NCBI GenBank assembly: GCA_001311565.1
Contig: BBBM01000011.1
Location: forward strand, 16,071-80,070
Length of the DNA: 64,000 nt
Reading direction: 5' to 3'
Source of the DNA: Desulfothermus okinawensis JCM 13304
GTDB lineage: Bacteria; Desulfobacterota; Desulfovibrionia; Desulfovibrionales; Desulfothermaceae
The notes beneath the pieces are model-generated. The model ran no database searches. It was given only the letters and a program-made list of their open reading frames with translations, and was not told the origin of the DNA. Position 1 is the stretch's first letter. Every line of letters begins with the position of its first letter. This document shows positions 1 through 11,825 of this stretch, piece by piece. The position numbers and the translations under genes were made by a program.

Positions 1-1610
1 GGTTTTGGAGTTGTCTCTAAGGAGGTTGCGCTAAGCAGTTTAATGATCCCGTAAATTTTAACTGGATCTTTCCATATACCACTACTCTCCTTGGGAAGTG
101 ATATGTCCTGGGTTCGGTATATAAGAGGAATTTCATTTGCCTGTGCCCATCTAGCGGTTATGGAATTAGCAAGGATCATAAATTCCGAGACTATTAGTTG
201 TGCATTGGGGCACAAATTGGGCTGAATTAAATCCACCTGGTAATCATCGCCAGCTGGGGTCAAGATGATTATGGCTCCTGCCTTTCAATTATTACTGCCC
301 CTCTGTTTATCCTTTGTTCCCTGAGTATTGAAGCTATTTTATAGGCATTGGTTAGTTGTGGGTCATTTCCCTGCTCTAAATATTGTTCCACTTCTCTATA
401 AGTTAAGTTAAATGCCACCTTAATCCATGATTTTTTTGAATTCATAGGATGTAATAATCCCCTGGGGGATATATCAATTTTAATTATAAGACCAGGCTTA
501 GGTTTTTTTTGCATGGAGACTAAATAGGTCTGTTCCCAGTTCTTCTGGAAGCATATGGGATGTGCCTTCAGGAAGATATAGGCTGGAAGTCCTTTTAAGG
601 ACTTCTTTGTCTAACTCCGTTTCAAATTGCCAGCCCAATACTGGATATGCAAAGGCCAGGTATATGGTATATCCAGTTTGTTCTGAGCCCTCTATATAAA
701 AGGCGTCATCTATATCCCTTGTTGATGCTGAGTCAATTGATATGAACGGGATCTCTTCTGTGATCCCTTGTGAGGAATAAAAATTTTCCTTTATATCCTG
801 TATATCTTCCCTGTATTTTTCACACCAATCATTACCCCACGTGTAATCGGCCTGATCTAAGAGGTAGTTATAGTGTTTGGGTAAAAGTTCCCACGTCTGG
901 GCCAATATAAGGGGGAGGTGGGGTTGGTCTGGGATGTCTTGGGTTAATTTTTTTCCATTTATTTTGAAAAGATTTGTTGTCTGGATTGGCAATCCCTTTT
1001 TTTAAAAAAAAGAGTGAGTTCTTTTTTTTATTTCACCATCAATCTCTGGCAACTTTACCTTTGGGTTTTCTCTTTTTTCCCAGAGGATACTAAAAAAATT
1101 GTCTCCCAGTCTCAATTAATTTTTTTTTCTGTTTCAGCCCTTTTTATCTCATTAATTTTGGCTTCAACTATTTCAGGTGAAAATATTTTAAAGTTTGGAT
1201 TTAAGAACTTAAAGTGGATTTTGTCTTCAACCAATGCCCTTCCCAGTCCAGCCACGTGGTTGGGGTCAGGTCTTTCCCACAAAAGCTCTGCCAACCAATG
1301 AACTGAGCACTCCTCCACCTCTTCGTGTACAAGTTGCCAGATTTCCTCAGTACTTATTTCTGATTTGATCCTCTCCCTCTGGGTATCAATAACCTGAATC
1401 TGATCTAAGATCTCTTGGCGAAGAGAATCCTGTCCTAGATATGGGCCAACCCAAGGCAGTACACGGCTTTTGGTAAGTTTAATGGTCCTGTTATTTGGAG
1501 TTACTATGGTGAGATTTTTTTTCTGTGGACAGAACACTTCCTATATTCAACTGATTTGAATGAAGGTATTCAATGATGCAACCTGGCTTTAAATTCACTT
1601 GGTTATTCAC
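1..1610 (-). CDS. RNB-domain exoribonuclease (RNase II/R family), 3' part outside window
   Basis: Probably a 3'-5' exoribonuclease of the RNase II/R superfamily acting on single-stranded RNA in the cytoplasm. The N-terminal ~200 residues are helical. The RNB catalytic domain then begins with FISIDSASTRDIDDAF, the acidic metal-binding motif of this family, and continues through SLYLPEGTSHMLPEELG. The start is taken as GTG at 1608-1610, with a GGGAG ribosome-binding site just upstream. The frame must be corrected in homopolymers near 1517, 1125, 1010 and 505. The C-terminal end lies beyond position 1. It could equally be annotated as a generic VacB/RNase II family protein; the family call is secure and the exact subfamily is not. 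Confidence 0.8.
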
Positions 1611-1720
1611 AATCTCCCTGGCCTTGTTTTTTTGCCGGGAATTAGAATCTATTCCCGGCCATCAAGATTAACTTTACTTATATTAGTGTTTAAAAGATCT
1701 CTGTCCTGTAAACACCATTG

Positions 1721-2967
1721 CTACTTGTGGGCTGGCTTCACACGCTGCTGGATGACTTCATAGTCATTTAAGGAACCACCAGGCTGGGCTATGGCAACAA
1801 CTCCTTGTTCAATTGCCAGGTCCACTCCGTCCCTAAAAGGGAAAAATCCATCAGAGACCATTACTGACCCAGTAAGTCCCCCCTTATCCTTCTCTACTTG
1901 GTAGTTAATTTCTTTAAGGATCTCTGAGTGTTTTTTTGTCTGATCTAGCCTTTTGCCTTAGTTCGTAAAAGGACAGCCCTGTCTTTTCATACGTCAATCT
2001 GTCAGCATATTTTACATATGCCTTGTGTATGGTCAAGTCTACGCATCCAACTCGGTCCTGTTCCCCTGTGCCAATTGCCACAGTTGCCCCATCTTTGGCA
2101 AAGAGTACAGAGTTAGACGTAACACCTGCCTCAACAGCCCATGCAAACACAAGGTCTTGAAATTCTTTTTCAGTTGGACGTCTGGCAATTATCCTGTCTC
2201 CGTCCTTGGTCGCTTCTGCTGGCAAAAAATCTTCAGGAGAAAGGATCTTGCTTCTAAAGGAAAATTGTAGAATCATTCCACCATCCACCAATGATTTAAT
2301 ATCCAAAAAAGGCTCATTGATGAGCTTATCTAGGTTAGCAAGACCTTGGATCTTTAAGATTCTCAGGTTTTTTCTTCTGGAGAGAATATCCAGGGTACCC
2401 TCCTCATACTCGGGGGCAGCAATCACTTCAAAATAGTATTTGTTGATAAACTCAGCTGCCTCTTTATTAATCGGGCTATTTGTAACCACTGATCCCCCAA
2501 AGGCTGCAATTCTATCGCTGAAATAGGCCTTTGTTAGGGCATCTAATATGCCATTATCAGACCATGCTGCACCACATGGATTATTGTGTTTTAGTATAAC
2601 ACATGCGGTTTTTTTTGTTAGATATTGCAGTATATTAATTCCATTATCCACATCTGTGAGGTTTATTTTCCCAGGATGTTTTCCAGCCTGAAGCATGTTT
2701 TTTTTCGTTTATGGTAGAAACCAGGTTATAGTTTTTTTGAAGGCACCCTGAATTTTACATCTCCAAGTTCCAGGGTTCCTTGATAAAGCTCATATAGGGC
2801 CGCAGGTTGATCGGGATTTTCTCCGTACCTTAGCCCTTTTTCCTCTCCACCTATTACCCAAGTGCGTTTTTTTGTAAACAAGTTCCTGGTCACCTACAGT
2901 TATATGCATCTCCCTTGGAAATGGGTCCTTTAGGATAGAATGATACATCTTTTTTTATCTCTTTCAT
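1721..2967 (-). CDS. purH: AICAR transformylase (PurH C-terminal domain only)
   Basis: Catalyses formyl transfer from 10-formyl-THF to AICAR, the penultimate step of IMP synthesis. Motifs typical of the transformylase domain are visible: [15 protein letters not shown] near residue 45, [20 protein letters not shown] and the C-terminal [14 protein letters not shown]. The start is ATG at 2965-2967, with AAGGAG upstream. At about 415 residues it has no room for the N-terminal MGS-like IMP cyclohydrolase domain of bifunctional PurH, so cyclisation must be done by another protein. Frames shift at A/T runs near 2870, 2735, 2700 and 1935. purA, the next purine enzyme, lies nearby on the opposite strand. 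Confidence 0.88.
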
Positions 2968-3241
2968 GTCCAAGACTCCTTGTTTTGAATTGACTTTTTG
3001 GCTAATTCCCATTGTTTTTGGCAGTAGTGGTTATGCTCTTAATAGACAACAGTGAATAAATCAATTGGTTGTTGGAAAAAAATTTTATTTTTAACATTAC
3101 TTGTTAATGTGTCAATGGTCTAATTCTCATCCAATATTTGACAGTAATCAATACTTGAATGATTACTTGTTAAGGGTTATTGTAATTTACCTTTTGTGGT
3201 GTTGAGGGAAATTTTAATCTTTATGTGTAAAGAGGTGAAAG

Positions 3242-3596
3242 TTGGATAAGATATTGGAAAAACTAGCAGATAAGTTGTTGTCCCTTGATGAGGCCTCACT
3301 TGCCTGTCTATGGAATAAATATTACCAGCAGGTACAGAGATTTGAGCCATCAAAAAAAATGGGAAAGGTCTGTAATTATTTTGTCAATGATCCAGGCCGT
3401 TAGATGGAAGAATCAATTGTTTAACTTAAAATGGCTCCACTTAACACGCCTTGAAAAGAGATTTAATAGAAAGTTCCCAATGGAAGTTAGAGAAAAGAAA
3501 GATATAGCAGGTCCAGTATTAAAACCTGAGAAGAGACAAAAGGACAAGGGTAAGGTTATTTTCTTAAATATTAAAGATGAGGATAAAGGTAAGTAG
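3242..3596 (+). CDS. Small conserved-looking protein of unknown function
   Basis: A protein of about 117 residues starting at TTG 3242-3244, preceded by the strong ribosome-binding sequence AGAGGTGAAAG. The N-terminal half is amphipathic and contains ADKLLSLDEASL followed by a WNKYYQQVQRFEP segment. The C-terminal half is lysine-rich. One extra A in the run near 3352 breaks the frame. It ends 11 bases before purA and is probably co-transcribed with purA and holB. I do not recognise the family. Its basic tail would suit nucleic-acid or ribosome contact, but that is a guess. Confidence 0.6.
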
Positions 3597-3606
3597 GGGT
3601 AATAGT

Positions 3607-4886
3607 ATGGGAAAGAATAGAGTAGTTATAGGAACCAATGGGGAGATGAGGGAAAGGGAAAAATTGTAGATCTATTAAGTAAAGACGCCGATGTCATAGC
3701 CCGGTTCCAGGGTGGTGCAAATGCTGGTCATACCCTGGTAGTGGGGATAAAAAGATTATTTTACATCTCGTTCCATCTGGAATTCTCCATAAGGATAAGC
3801 TCTGTTTGATCGGGAATGGGGTTGTTTTAGACCCAGAGATATTTTGTGAAGAACTAGCTGAACTTGAGAAGGCAGGAATTTCAATATCTCCAGATAGACT
3901 GAAGATTAGTTACAAGACCCATCTTATTATGCCTTATCACAAGATGTTGGATAATCTCCGTGAAGCTAAGAAAAGTGGTGATAATAAGATAGGCACAACT
4001 GGAAGGGGTATTGGACCTGCTTATGAGGATAAAATGTCAAGGGTGGGAATCAGAGCATGTGACGTGTTGGATGAAAACAAACTCAGGCAAAAGATTGAAA
4101 GGGCACTACTGGAGAAAAATATACTTTTTAGAAATTTCTTTAATTCAAAAGAGGTCTCTGTAGATGAGGTTTTGGAAAAGGTGGGACTATGTCTTGAGAA
4201 ACTGAGACCTTATCTTGCAGATATTTCAACAGAGATATATTCTGCCATAAAAAAAGGGCAAGTCAATTTTATTTGAGGGTGCACAGGGGACACATCTGGA
4301 TATAGACCATGGCACCTACATTTGTTACGTCTTCCAACACAGTAGCATCAAATGTGTGTGCTGGAACAGGGTGTGGGATGGCTGTATTAGATGAGGTATT
4401 GGGAGTGGTCAAGAGTTATACAACAAGGGTTGGGGGAGGTCCATTCCCAACTGAATTAAAGGATAAAATTGGAGATTATATCCAACAAAAAGGTGGTGAA
4501 TTTGGTGCTACAACAGGGAGGCGTAGAAGGTGTGGGTGGTTGGATATGGTAATCCTAAGAGAGTCAGTTCGTCTAAATAGTATCAATTCAATTGTGCTTA
4601 CAAAATTGGATGTTTTGTCTGGATTAGAGACCCTAAAAATTTGTATTAAATACAAGTATAATGATGGGGAGATATTCTACCACCCCAAATAGAGAATGGC
4701 TTAGCCCATGTAGAACCAGTTTATGAGACTTTAAAAGGCTGGGATGAAGATATTTCAACTATAAAGAATTTTGATGAACTCCCAAAGGCTACAAAGGATT
4801 ATATTGGATTTATAGAAGATAATCTTCAGGTTAAGGTGAAAATTATATCTGTTGGTCCTGAAAGGTCCCAAATAATCTTTAGGTAA
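3607..4886 (+). CDS. purA: Adenylosuccinate synthetase
   Basis: Joins IMP and aspartate using GTP, the first committed step to AMP. After frame correction the N-terminus reads as the P-loop GDEGKGK, followed by [39 protein letters not shown], the TSSNTVASN region and GGPFPTEL follow, in the order typical of PurA. Start ATG 3607; the end at 4886 gives about 426 residues, normal for the family. Bases appear to be missing in short runs near 3642, 3738, 4316 and 4690, and one is extra near 4255. It sits 10 bases after the small upstream gene and 1 base before holB. Confidence 0.92.
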
Positions 4887-4887
4887 T

Positions 4888-5735
4888 TTGATTTCTGTGG
4901 ACAAGGATTTTTTTTACAGAACACAAGAGAGCTATTGGAATCCTACAAAATTTAAAAAAAATAGCCCCCCTAGGGTCTTAATAATACAAGGGGGCTTACT
5001 CAAAGATCGCCTTGGGATTGCAAAGTACTACTCAACCCTACTGAATTGTCCATCTAAAAGGCCTCCTTGCCTTAAGTGTAACATTTGTAAAGGAATACTC
5101 ACTGATAATTTCCCAGATTTGTCTATTTTAGACGGTGAAGAAGGTTCCATAAAAATCGATGATGTACGCTCAATTCAAAGGGATAGGGACCTCATCCCAA
5201 GGGAGGGGAAATACAGGATTTATCTGTTTAATGAGTCTCAAAACCTTACCCTACAGGCTGCAAATTCACTGCTTAAGATTTTAGAAGAACCTGGTGACCA
5301 AAATCTATTTGTGTTACTTGCTCCCCAAAAAACTCTACTGCTCCCCACTATAAGGTCAAGGAGCTTTGTTCTTACCCTTAGATGGAAATCAAGGACTTTT
5401 GCAGGAGAAGATATTGAGAAAATAACTAAAGGACTTTTAGATTTTTGGGAAAATGGGAAGGGACTTTTTAATATATTAAAAGGCAAAAAGGTGGACAGGG
5501 ACCTGGTTAAAGAGGTGTTTTTTTTCCTTGAGAGAGCTTTAATTGATAGCTTAGAGGATCAAACCTGGACGGAAATAGCAAGATTTTTTTTGAGAACAAC
5601 GTGTCGTTGGATAATTTCTGGAATGTAAGTTATGTGTTAGAGAAGGCTGTTTTAATGGCAGATTCAAATATTTCCCCTGAAGATGTATTTTATTGGATGG
5701 CATTTAATTTATATAGTATTTTTAAATTAAATTAA
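4888..5735 (+). CDS. holB: DNA polymerase III delta' subunit
   Basis: Clamp-loader subunit of the replicative polymerase. Visible features are the zinc-binding cysteine cluster CPSKRPPCLKCNIC near residues 50-65, a KIDDVRSIQRD segment, and the sensor region AANSLLKILEEPGDQNLFVLL with TIRSRSF, all diagnostic for HolB/DnaX-type AAA+ proteins. There is no clear Walker A, as is usual for delta'. The start is TTG 4888. One extra T near 5585 hides the last ~45 residues. With that corrected, the protein ends at TAA 5733-5735, inside the left end of a palindromic repeat. Confidence 0.88.
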
Positions 5736-5767
5736 CCCAAGTTTGTCAAAATGCTAAACTTGGGCTA
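5733..5767. repeat. Dispersed palindromic repeat, copy 1
   Basis: Imperfect palindrome with arms CCCAAGTTT and AAACTTGGG around a TCAAAATG-type centre. It lies between two convergent genes. The TAA of holB falls at its left end, and the TAG of the minus-strand FlgO gene at its right end. No T-tract follows, so it is not a classical intrinsic terminator. Confidence 0.85.
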
Positions 5768-6381
5768 GCTTGTCCTTACGCTAGGTATGATTATTGGGAA
5801 ATCCTTAGGGCCTTTTTCTTCTGTATAAGGAAGGATAAAATCATAGCTGGATATCAAAATATTGTTTGTTGGTGAAATTATTTCACAGTGGATATAAATT
5901 TTATTTTTTTTATTTTTGAATAATGACCAGTGAGTATCAAACCCACAGGCTGTGCTGCTTTTAGTTTGTTCAAATCCCTTGTTAAAACAAACTCTCCATA
6001 TCCGGGCTTTATCTCTATGTCATTATCTCTCAATCTAATGTCCACTAGTTTGTAACCCATTTGGGATAGTCTTGACCCAATAAGATATGGTATTAATCTT
6101 CCAAGGGTATTGGAGGATTCTAAGTTGTCATTATCACTGAATGTGGTGATTAAGATGGATTTGTCCTTCATGTTTAGTCTTTGTAAATTTTTGTTTAAAT
6201 AATTTGCAGCTTCATAACTTTTACCAAGTAAAATATCGTTTGTGATCATATGTGCCTTTCTCTGTGATTCAACCTCTTGTTTTTTTAAATATTTATTGTT
6301 TGTACAACAGGCTAATAATAAACAAAAGAGTGTAAATATTGCTGGTATCTTTATGATGTTTTTATGCATAGCTTGAATCAT
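5765..6381 (-). CDS. FlgO-family lipoprotein
   Basis: A secreted envelope protein with an N-terminal hydrophobic stretch and a lipobox (LLLACC), so probably a lipoprotein. The mature part has the FlgO pattern: ILITTFSDNDNLESSNTLGR, then YLIGSRLSQMGYKLVDIRL, and FVLTRDLNKL ahead of LILTGHYS. FlgO proteins support outer-membrane or flagellar assembly in vibrios, but no flagellar gene is visible here. The start at 6381 or the internal ATG at 6369 are both possible. One homopolymer error near 5900 hides the last ~40 residues, and the stop falls inside the neighbouring palindromic repeat. Confidence 0.75.
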
Positions 6382-6434
6382 CCTAGATGTTTGTTCCTTT
6401 AAACAATTTTTTTTGAGTATTTATGTCCCACTGA

Positions 6435-7279
6435 TTATATGGAGACAAACCAATTACTTTTTTTAAATATTTCCATTGCTTTTTGTGTCCTTTTTCCCCA
6501 AATACCATCTATTTTCCAATTATATAAACCCAAATCCTTTAGTCTCTTTTGTATTAACTTTACATCTTGTTTGTTTTTCTTTGATAAAATTTTTAATCCC
6601 AATTCTACTGGTCCCCCAATAGGTTTGGGATTAATTTTTTTGTTGGAGTTTACTCTTATCTATATTTTTTTTCAATTTTTTTCTGGGATCATTAAAGATC
6701 CATATGTTTTAGGAATATAAATGGAAAAAGATATAGAAGACAAGATAGCACTATCTTTTTGGGATATTATTTTTATAGTTACAAAAAATAAATTGTTGGT
6801 GATCTCTGAATAAGTTCCTGTTACTATTCCCTGTACACTATATTTATCCATGAGTTTGGATAAATCCCTTGTGAGTACAAATTCTCCTCTTTTCTTTTTT
6901 AATTATAATAGAATTTTTTTCTTAATTCTATTTCCTTCACAATATAACCTTTATTTGTGAAATAAGATATTAATCCATCTTGTATTATCCTTGCAAGTCT
7001 ACATGTATTGTTTAGGTCATTCAAATCTGATAGAGTTGTTATTAAAAGTCCACTAGATGGTGATATTAAATAGTTAATATTATTTTCAAGTTGTCTGGCA
7101 ATTAAACTTATTACATTTGGTAAGTTAATAGTTCGTAAATCAAAATGGTTAATATTTTGGTATGGGCTTATATATGTCGTTTGAGTGATTGTTGTATATT
7201 TTGTTTGCTCAGAAAGACCTAATGAAGGACTCAATATAAACAGGATTGGTAGCGATATTAGTATAAATTTAAGTTTCAT
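6435..7279 (-). CDS. FlgO-domain protein with C-terminal peptidoglycan-binding domain
   Basis: A signal peptide (residues 1-23, ending GLSEQ) is followed by a FlgO-type domain with LLITTLSDLNDLNNTCRLAR, EFVLTRDLSKLMDKYSVQG and IVTGTYSE. It then runs into a PG_binding_1 module containing DVKLIQKRLKDLGLY and IDGIWGKRTQKAME. Joining the parts needs one-base corrections in A/T runs near 6900, 6666-6674 and 6640. Each correction independently restores an open frame, so I treat the whole as one ~280-residue periplasmic protein that would link the FlgO domain to the cell wall. It sits upstream of the FlgO lipoprotein on the same strand. Confidence 0.68.
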
Positions 7280-7370
7280 ATTATTGTCCTTTATTTGTCT
7301 ACTAGCTTATAAATTTTATAATCGTTTTTTTATGGGAATTTTTCTATATTCCAAGACTTTTATTTCATAC

Positions 7371-7852
7371 TCAGTTATAGAATGTGAGTTGTTTTTTTAA
7401 ATTAAAAATAGATGAATCTCTAAAGATTATAGATCCATTATTATAGAGACTTGTATTTACAAGTACTTCACTTAAATCAGGAATAACATATGAGTTAAAG
7501 ATAAGAATTAAGCTGGTATCAGGACTTTTGGAAACAAGAAAATTTTCTTTTACCATGGCGGTGGCCAGAAGTTCCCTGTAATTTTTTTTCAAAAACAGTA
7601 TCTTTTCCAGGCACAATGTATACTCCATGTATTTTGATGAGGGATCTAATAGAATCAGTTTTTGCTATTGGATTTTGCCACTGTGTAGGCCAAGTTGGCC
7701 CAGGCTTTTACAGGAGAAGTGTCCTGGGTAATGTAAAAATATGATCCTGTGGTCACCATATCTTTTATTGGAGAATAAGCAGACTTGACACAAGAATTGA
7801 GTAACAACGAATAGATAATTAGTGAGGCCATAGACCATTTCTTTAGCTTCAT
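7371..7852 (-). CDS. Lipoprotein of unknown function
   Basis: A short secreted protein of about 160 residues. The N-terminus has a basic start, a hydrophobic segment and a lipobox (LLLNSC). The remainder, including MVTTGSYFYITQDTSPVKAWANLAY, matches no family I recognise. One base is missing in the A-run near 7665, where the frame passes from TVAKSNSKK to LILLDPSSKYMEY. It is the first of three envelope genes on this strand and is probably co-transcribed with the two FlgO-type genes downstream. Confidence 0.6.
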
Positions 7853-7972
7853 GGGAGTTTTGTCCTTTTTTTATTTTGTTTTTGATTCCTGTTATGTATT
7901 ATATCGGAAAAATTTACTTCCTACTTTAGTCCCATTTACTTAAGTTTGTTTTTATTTAAAATATGTCCTTTC

Positions 7973-8002
7973 TTGACACAGATTTTTTTATGTGATTACA
8001 TG
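7973..8002 (+). promoter_or_regulatory. Possible sigma-70-type promoter for hrcA operon
   Basis: A perfect TTGACA hexamer lies 60 bases before the hrcA ATG. A weak extended -10-like TACATG follows 18 bases later. No CIRCE inverted repeat (TTAGCACTC-N9-GAGTGCTAA) is visible anywhere in the gap from 7853 to 8036. Confidence 0.35.
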
Positions 8003-8036
8003 TGAAATGAAATATTGTAATAATAGGGGCTAACTT

Positions 8037-9082
8037 ATGGATGAGAGATTAACTGACAGAGAGTTAGATGTTTTGTCAATAGTTGTTGAGACCTATATTG
8101 AGAGTGGAGCACCTGTTGGATCCAGGTTAGTTGCCAAAAAAATCCAGATTTAATCTGAGTCCTGCTACCATGCGAAATGTCATGGCAGATCTCACGGATA
8201 AGGGTTTTTTTTAAAACAGCCCCATACATCTGCTGGAAGGATTCCAACAAAAAAAAGGACTTAGATTTTATTTAAATCATATTTTAAAACCAGAGCCTTT
8301 ATTTTATGAAAAGAAGAAAATAAAAGAACATTTCAATAATACAATAGGTTATGAATTATCTCATATCCTGGAGAGGACGTCAAAGTTTATATCTGATGAA
8401 ACAGCCCTGGTAGGTATTGCTGTCTCCCCTGAGGTATCCTTTATGAAATGGAAGCACATAGATTTTGTGTTGGTTAAGCCAGGGCTAATTATGGCCATTT
8501 TGGTGTTTTATGGTGGCATGGTTCACAGTCGCATGATATCTTTAGATGGTTCAAAAATAGATTCCAATGACCTGGTTAAGTTTAGCAATTTTTTTAAATG
8601 AGAGGTTTTCTGGAAAGCCCCTTTTTGAAGTCAAGAAGGAACTTTTAAAGGAAATGGAAGAGGCTAGAAAAAAAATTTAATGAATTATACCTAAATGCCC
8701 TTACATTGGCACAGTATACTTGTGACGCAGAAGATGAGAGGGAGATATTTGTGGAAGGTACCCACAATGTAATTGGCAGTATAGAGCCAAGGGATGTGGA
8801 GAGGATGAAGTCTCTTTTGGAATATATAGAAAAGAGGTCAGAATTTTTAAAAATTCTGGACAAAATAGGTCAAGGTAAGGGAATTTTTATTGCCTTTGGA
8901 AACGAACTCTTTGATTCTGACCTTGGGGAATGTCCATAATCTCTTCTCCCTATGGTGCATTTGGTGAACCTCTTGGAATAATAGGCACCATTGGCCCCAT
9001 CCACATGGAGTATCCAAAATTAATTCCCATGGTTGACTATATGGCCAGGATGCTTAGTAGAATACTTGAGACCAGGCTGTAA
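8037..9082 (+). CDS. hrcA: Heat-inducible transcription repressor HrcA
   Basis: Repressor of chaperone genes that normally binds CIRCE operators. The N-terminus has the winged-helix pattern LTDRELDVLSIVVETYIESG followed by PVGSR and SPATMRNVMADL. The HrcA-specific TSAGRIPT follows, and the C-terminus has SSPYGAFGEPLGIIGTIGP and MEYPKLIPMVDYMA. Start ATG 8037; about 345 residues once frames near 8145, 8210, 8595 and 8675 are corrected. It begins the hrcA-grpE-dnaK operon. The absence of a visible CIRCE upstream is unusual for this family. Confidence 0.92.
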
Positions 9083-9140
9083 GGCCAATTTTAATATTCC
9101 CGCCAATTTTTCTCAAAAAATAAATAGTGGAGGTAGGTTC

Positions 9141-9782
9141 ATGAGTGAAGAAAAAAAACAAACACAGGTGATTTGTGAGGATGAACAAAATTTAGAAACC
9201 ACAGACAAAGAAAGAGAATCTAAAGAAAATAAAGAAGAGATAGATATAGAAAAATTAAAAGAGCTCTGTATGGAAAAAATATGTCCTGAGTGTCCAATTA
9301 AAGATGAGATGCAACAAGAGGTCCTCAGGGTAAAGGCAGATGCAGACAACTTTAGAAAGCGTATGGAAAGGGATAAGGAGAATTTTTGTAAATATGCAAC
9401 AGAAAAGGTTTTAGAGGATATAGTGCCTGTTATTGACAACCTTGAGCTTGGTTTAGAACACGCTAAAAAGGTGGAAGCATGTAAGGATATAGTAGAAGGT
9501 ATAGAGATGACTTTAAATATCCTTTTAAATACCTTAAAAAATCATGGATTGGAGCAGATCAAGACTGATATAGGTGAGCCCTTTGATCCAAATTTTCATG
9601 AAGCCATGGCCCAGCAAGAAAGGGAAGATATGGAACCTGGTATGGTGGCCACAGTTATGCAAAAGGGATATAAGATAAAGGACAGGATTTTAAGGCCCGC
9701 AAAGGTGATGGTAAGCAAAAAAACAGGAAAATTAGAACTAGCCCCTTTACAAGGGGAAAAATGGACTTATTTTTTTGTATGA
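9141..9782 (+). CDS. grpE: Nucleotide exchange factor GrpE
   Basis: Co-chaperone that releases ADP from DnaK. It has an acidic, charged N-terminal region and a long coiled coil carrying LRVKADADNFRKRMERDKE. It ends with the beta-wing region containing GEPFDPNFHEAM and GYKIKDRILRPAKVMV, the GrpE signature. The start is ATG 9141, with GGAGG 9 bases upstream; earlier in-frame codons extend back into hrcA and are unlikely to be used. It is about 213 residues with an intact frame, one of the few uninterrupted genes here. Confidence 0.95.
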   Translation: MSEEKKQTQVICEDEQNLETTDKERESKENKEEIDIEKLKELCMEKICPECPIKDEMQQEVLRVKADADNFRKRMERDKENFCKYATEKVLEDIVPVIDNLELGLEHAKKVEACKDIVEGIEMTLNILLNTLKNHGLEQIKTDIGEPFDPNFHEAMAQQEREDMEPGMVATVMQKGYKIKDRILRPAKVMVSKKTGKLELAPLQGEKWTYFFV

Positions 9783-9802
9783 AAGAAAATTTGGTAAGTT
9801 AG

Positions 9803-11732
<1,930 letters not shown>

Positions 11733-11770
11733 GTGTGCTTGACAGAACAAATCCCCCTCCTCTAATCTTG

Positions 11771-11806
11771 AGCCTGGGCTTAAAATTTAAGTCCAGGCTT
11801 TTTTTT
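11771..11806 (+). terminator. Intrinsic terminator after dnaK
   Basis: Inverted repeat AGCCTGGGCTTAAA / TTTAAGTCCAGGCT, closed by a tight loop and followed by a run of eight T. It closes the hrcA-grpE-dnaK operon. Confidence 0.85.
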
Positions 11807-11825
11807 CTTATAAAGGGTTTAAGCT

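Noticed and set aside
1014..1301. Plus-strand open frame opposite the ribonuclease gene
   Set aside because: It is a shadow of the minus-strand RNB protein; its translation shows no domain and the opposite strand gives a coherent protein.
6439..6720. Plus-strand frame resembling a membrane protein
   Set aside because: Its hydrophobicity arises from the complement of the lysine-rich peptidoglycan-binding domain on the minus strand.
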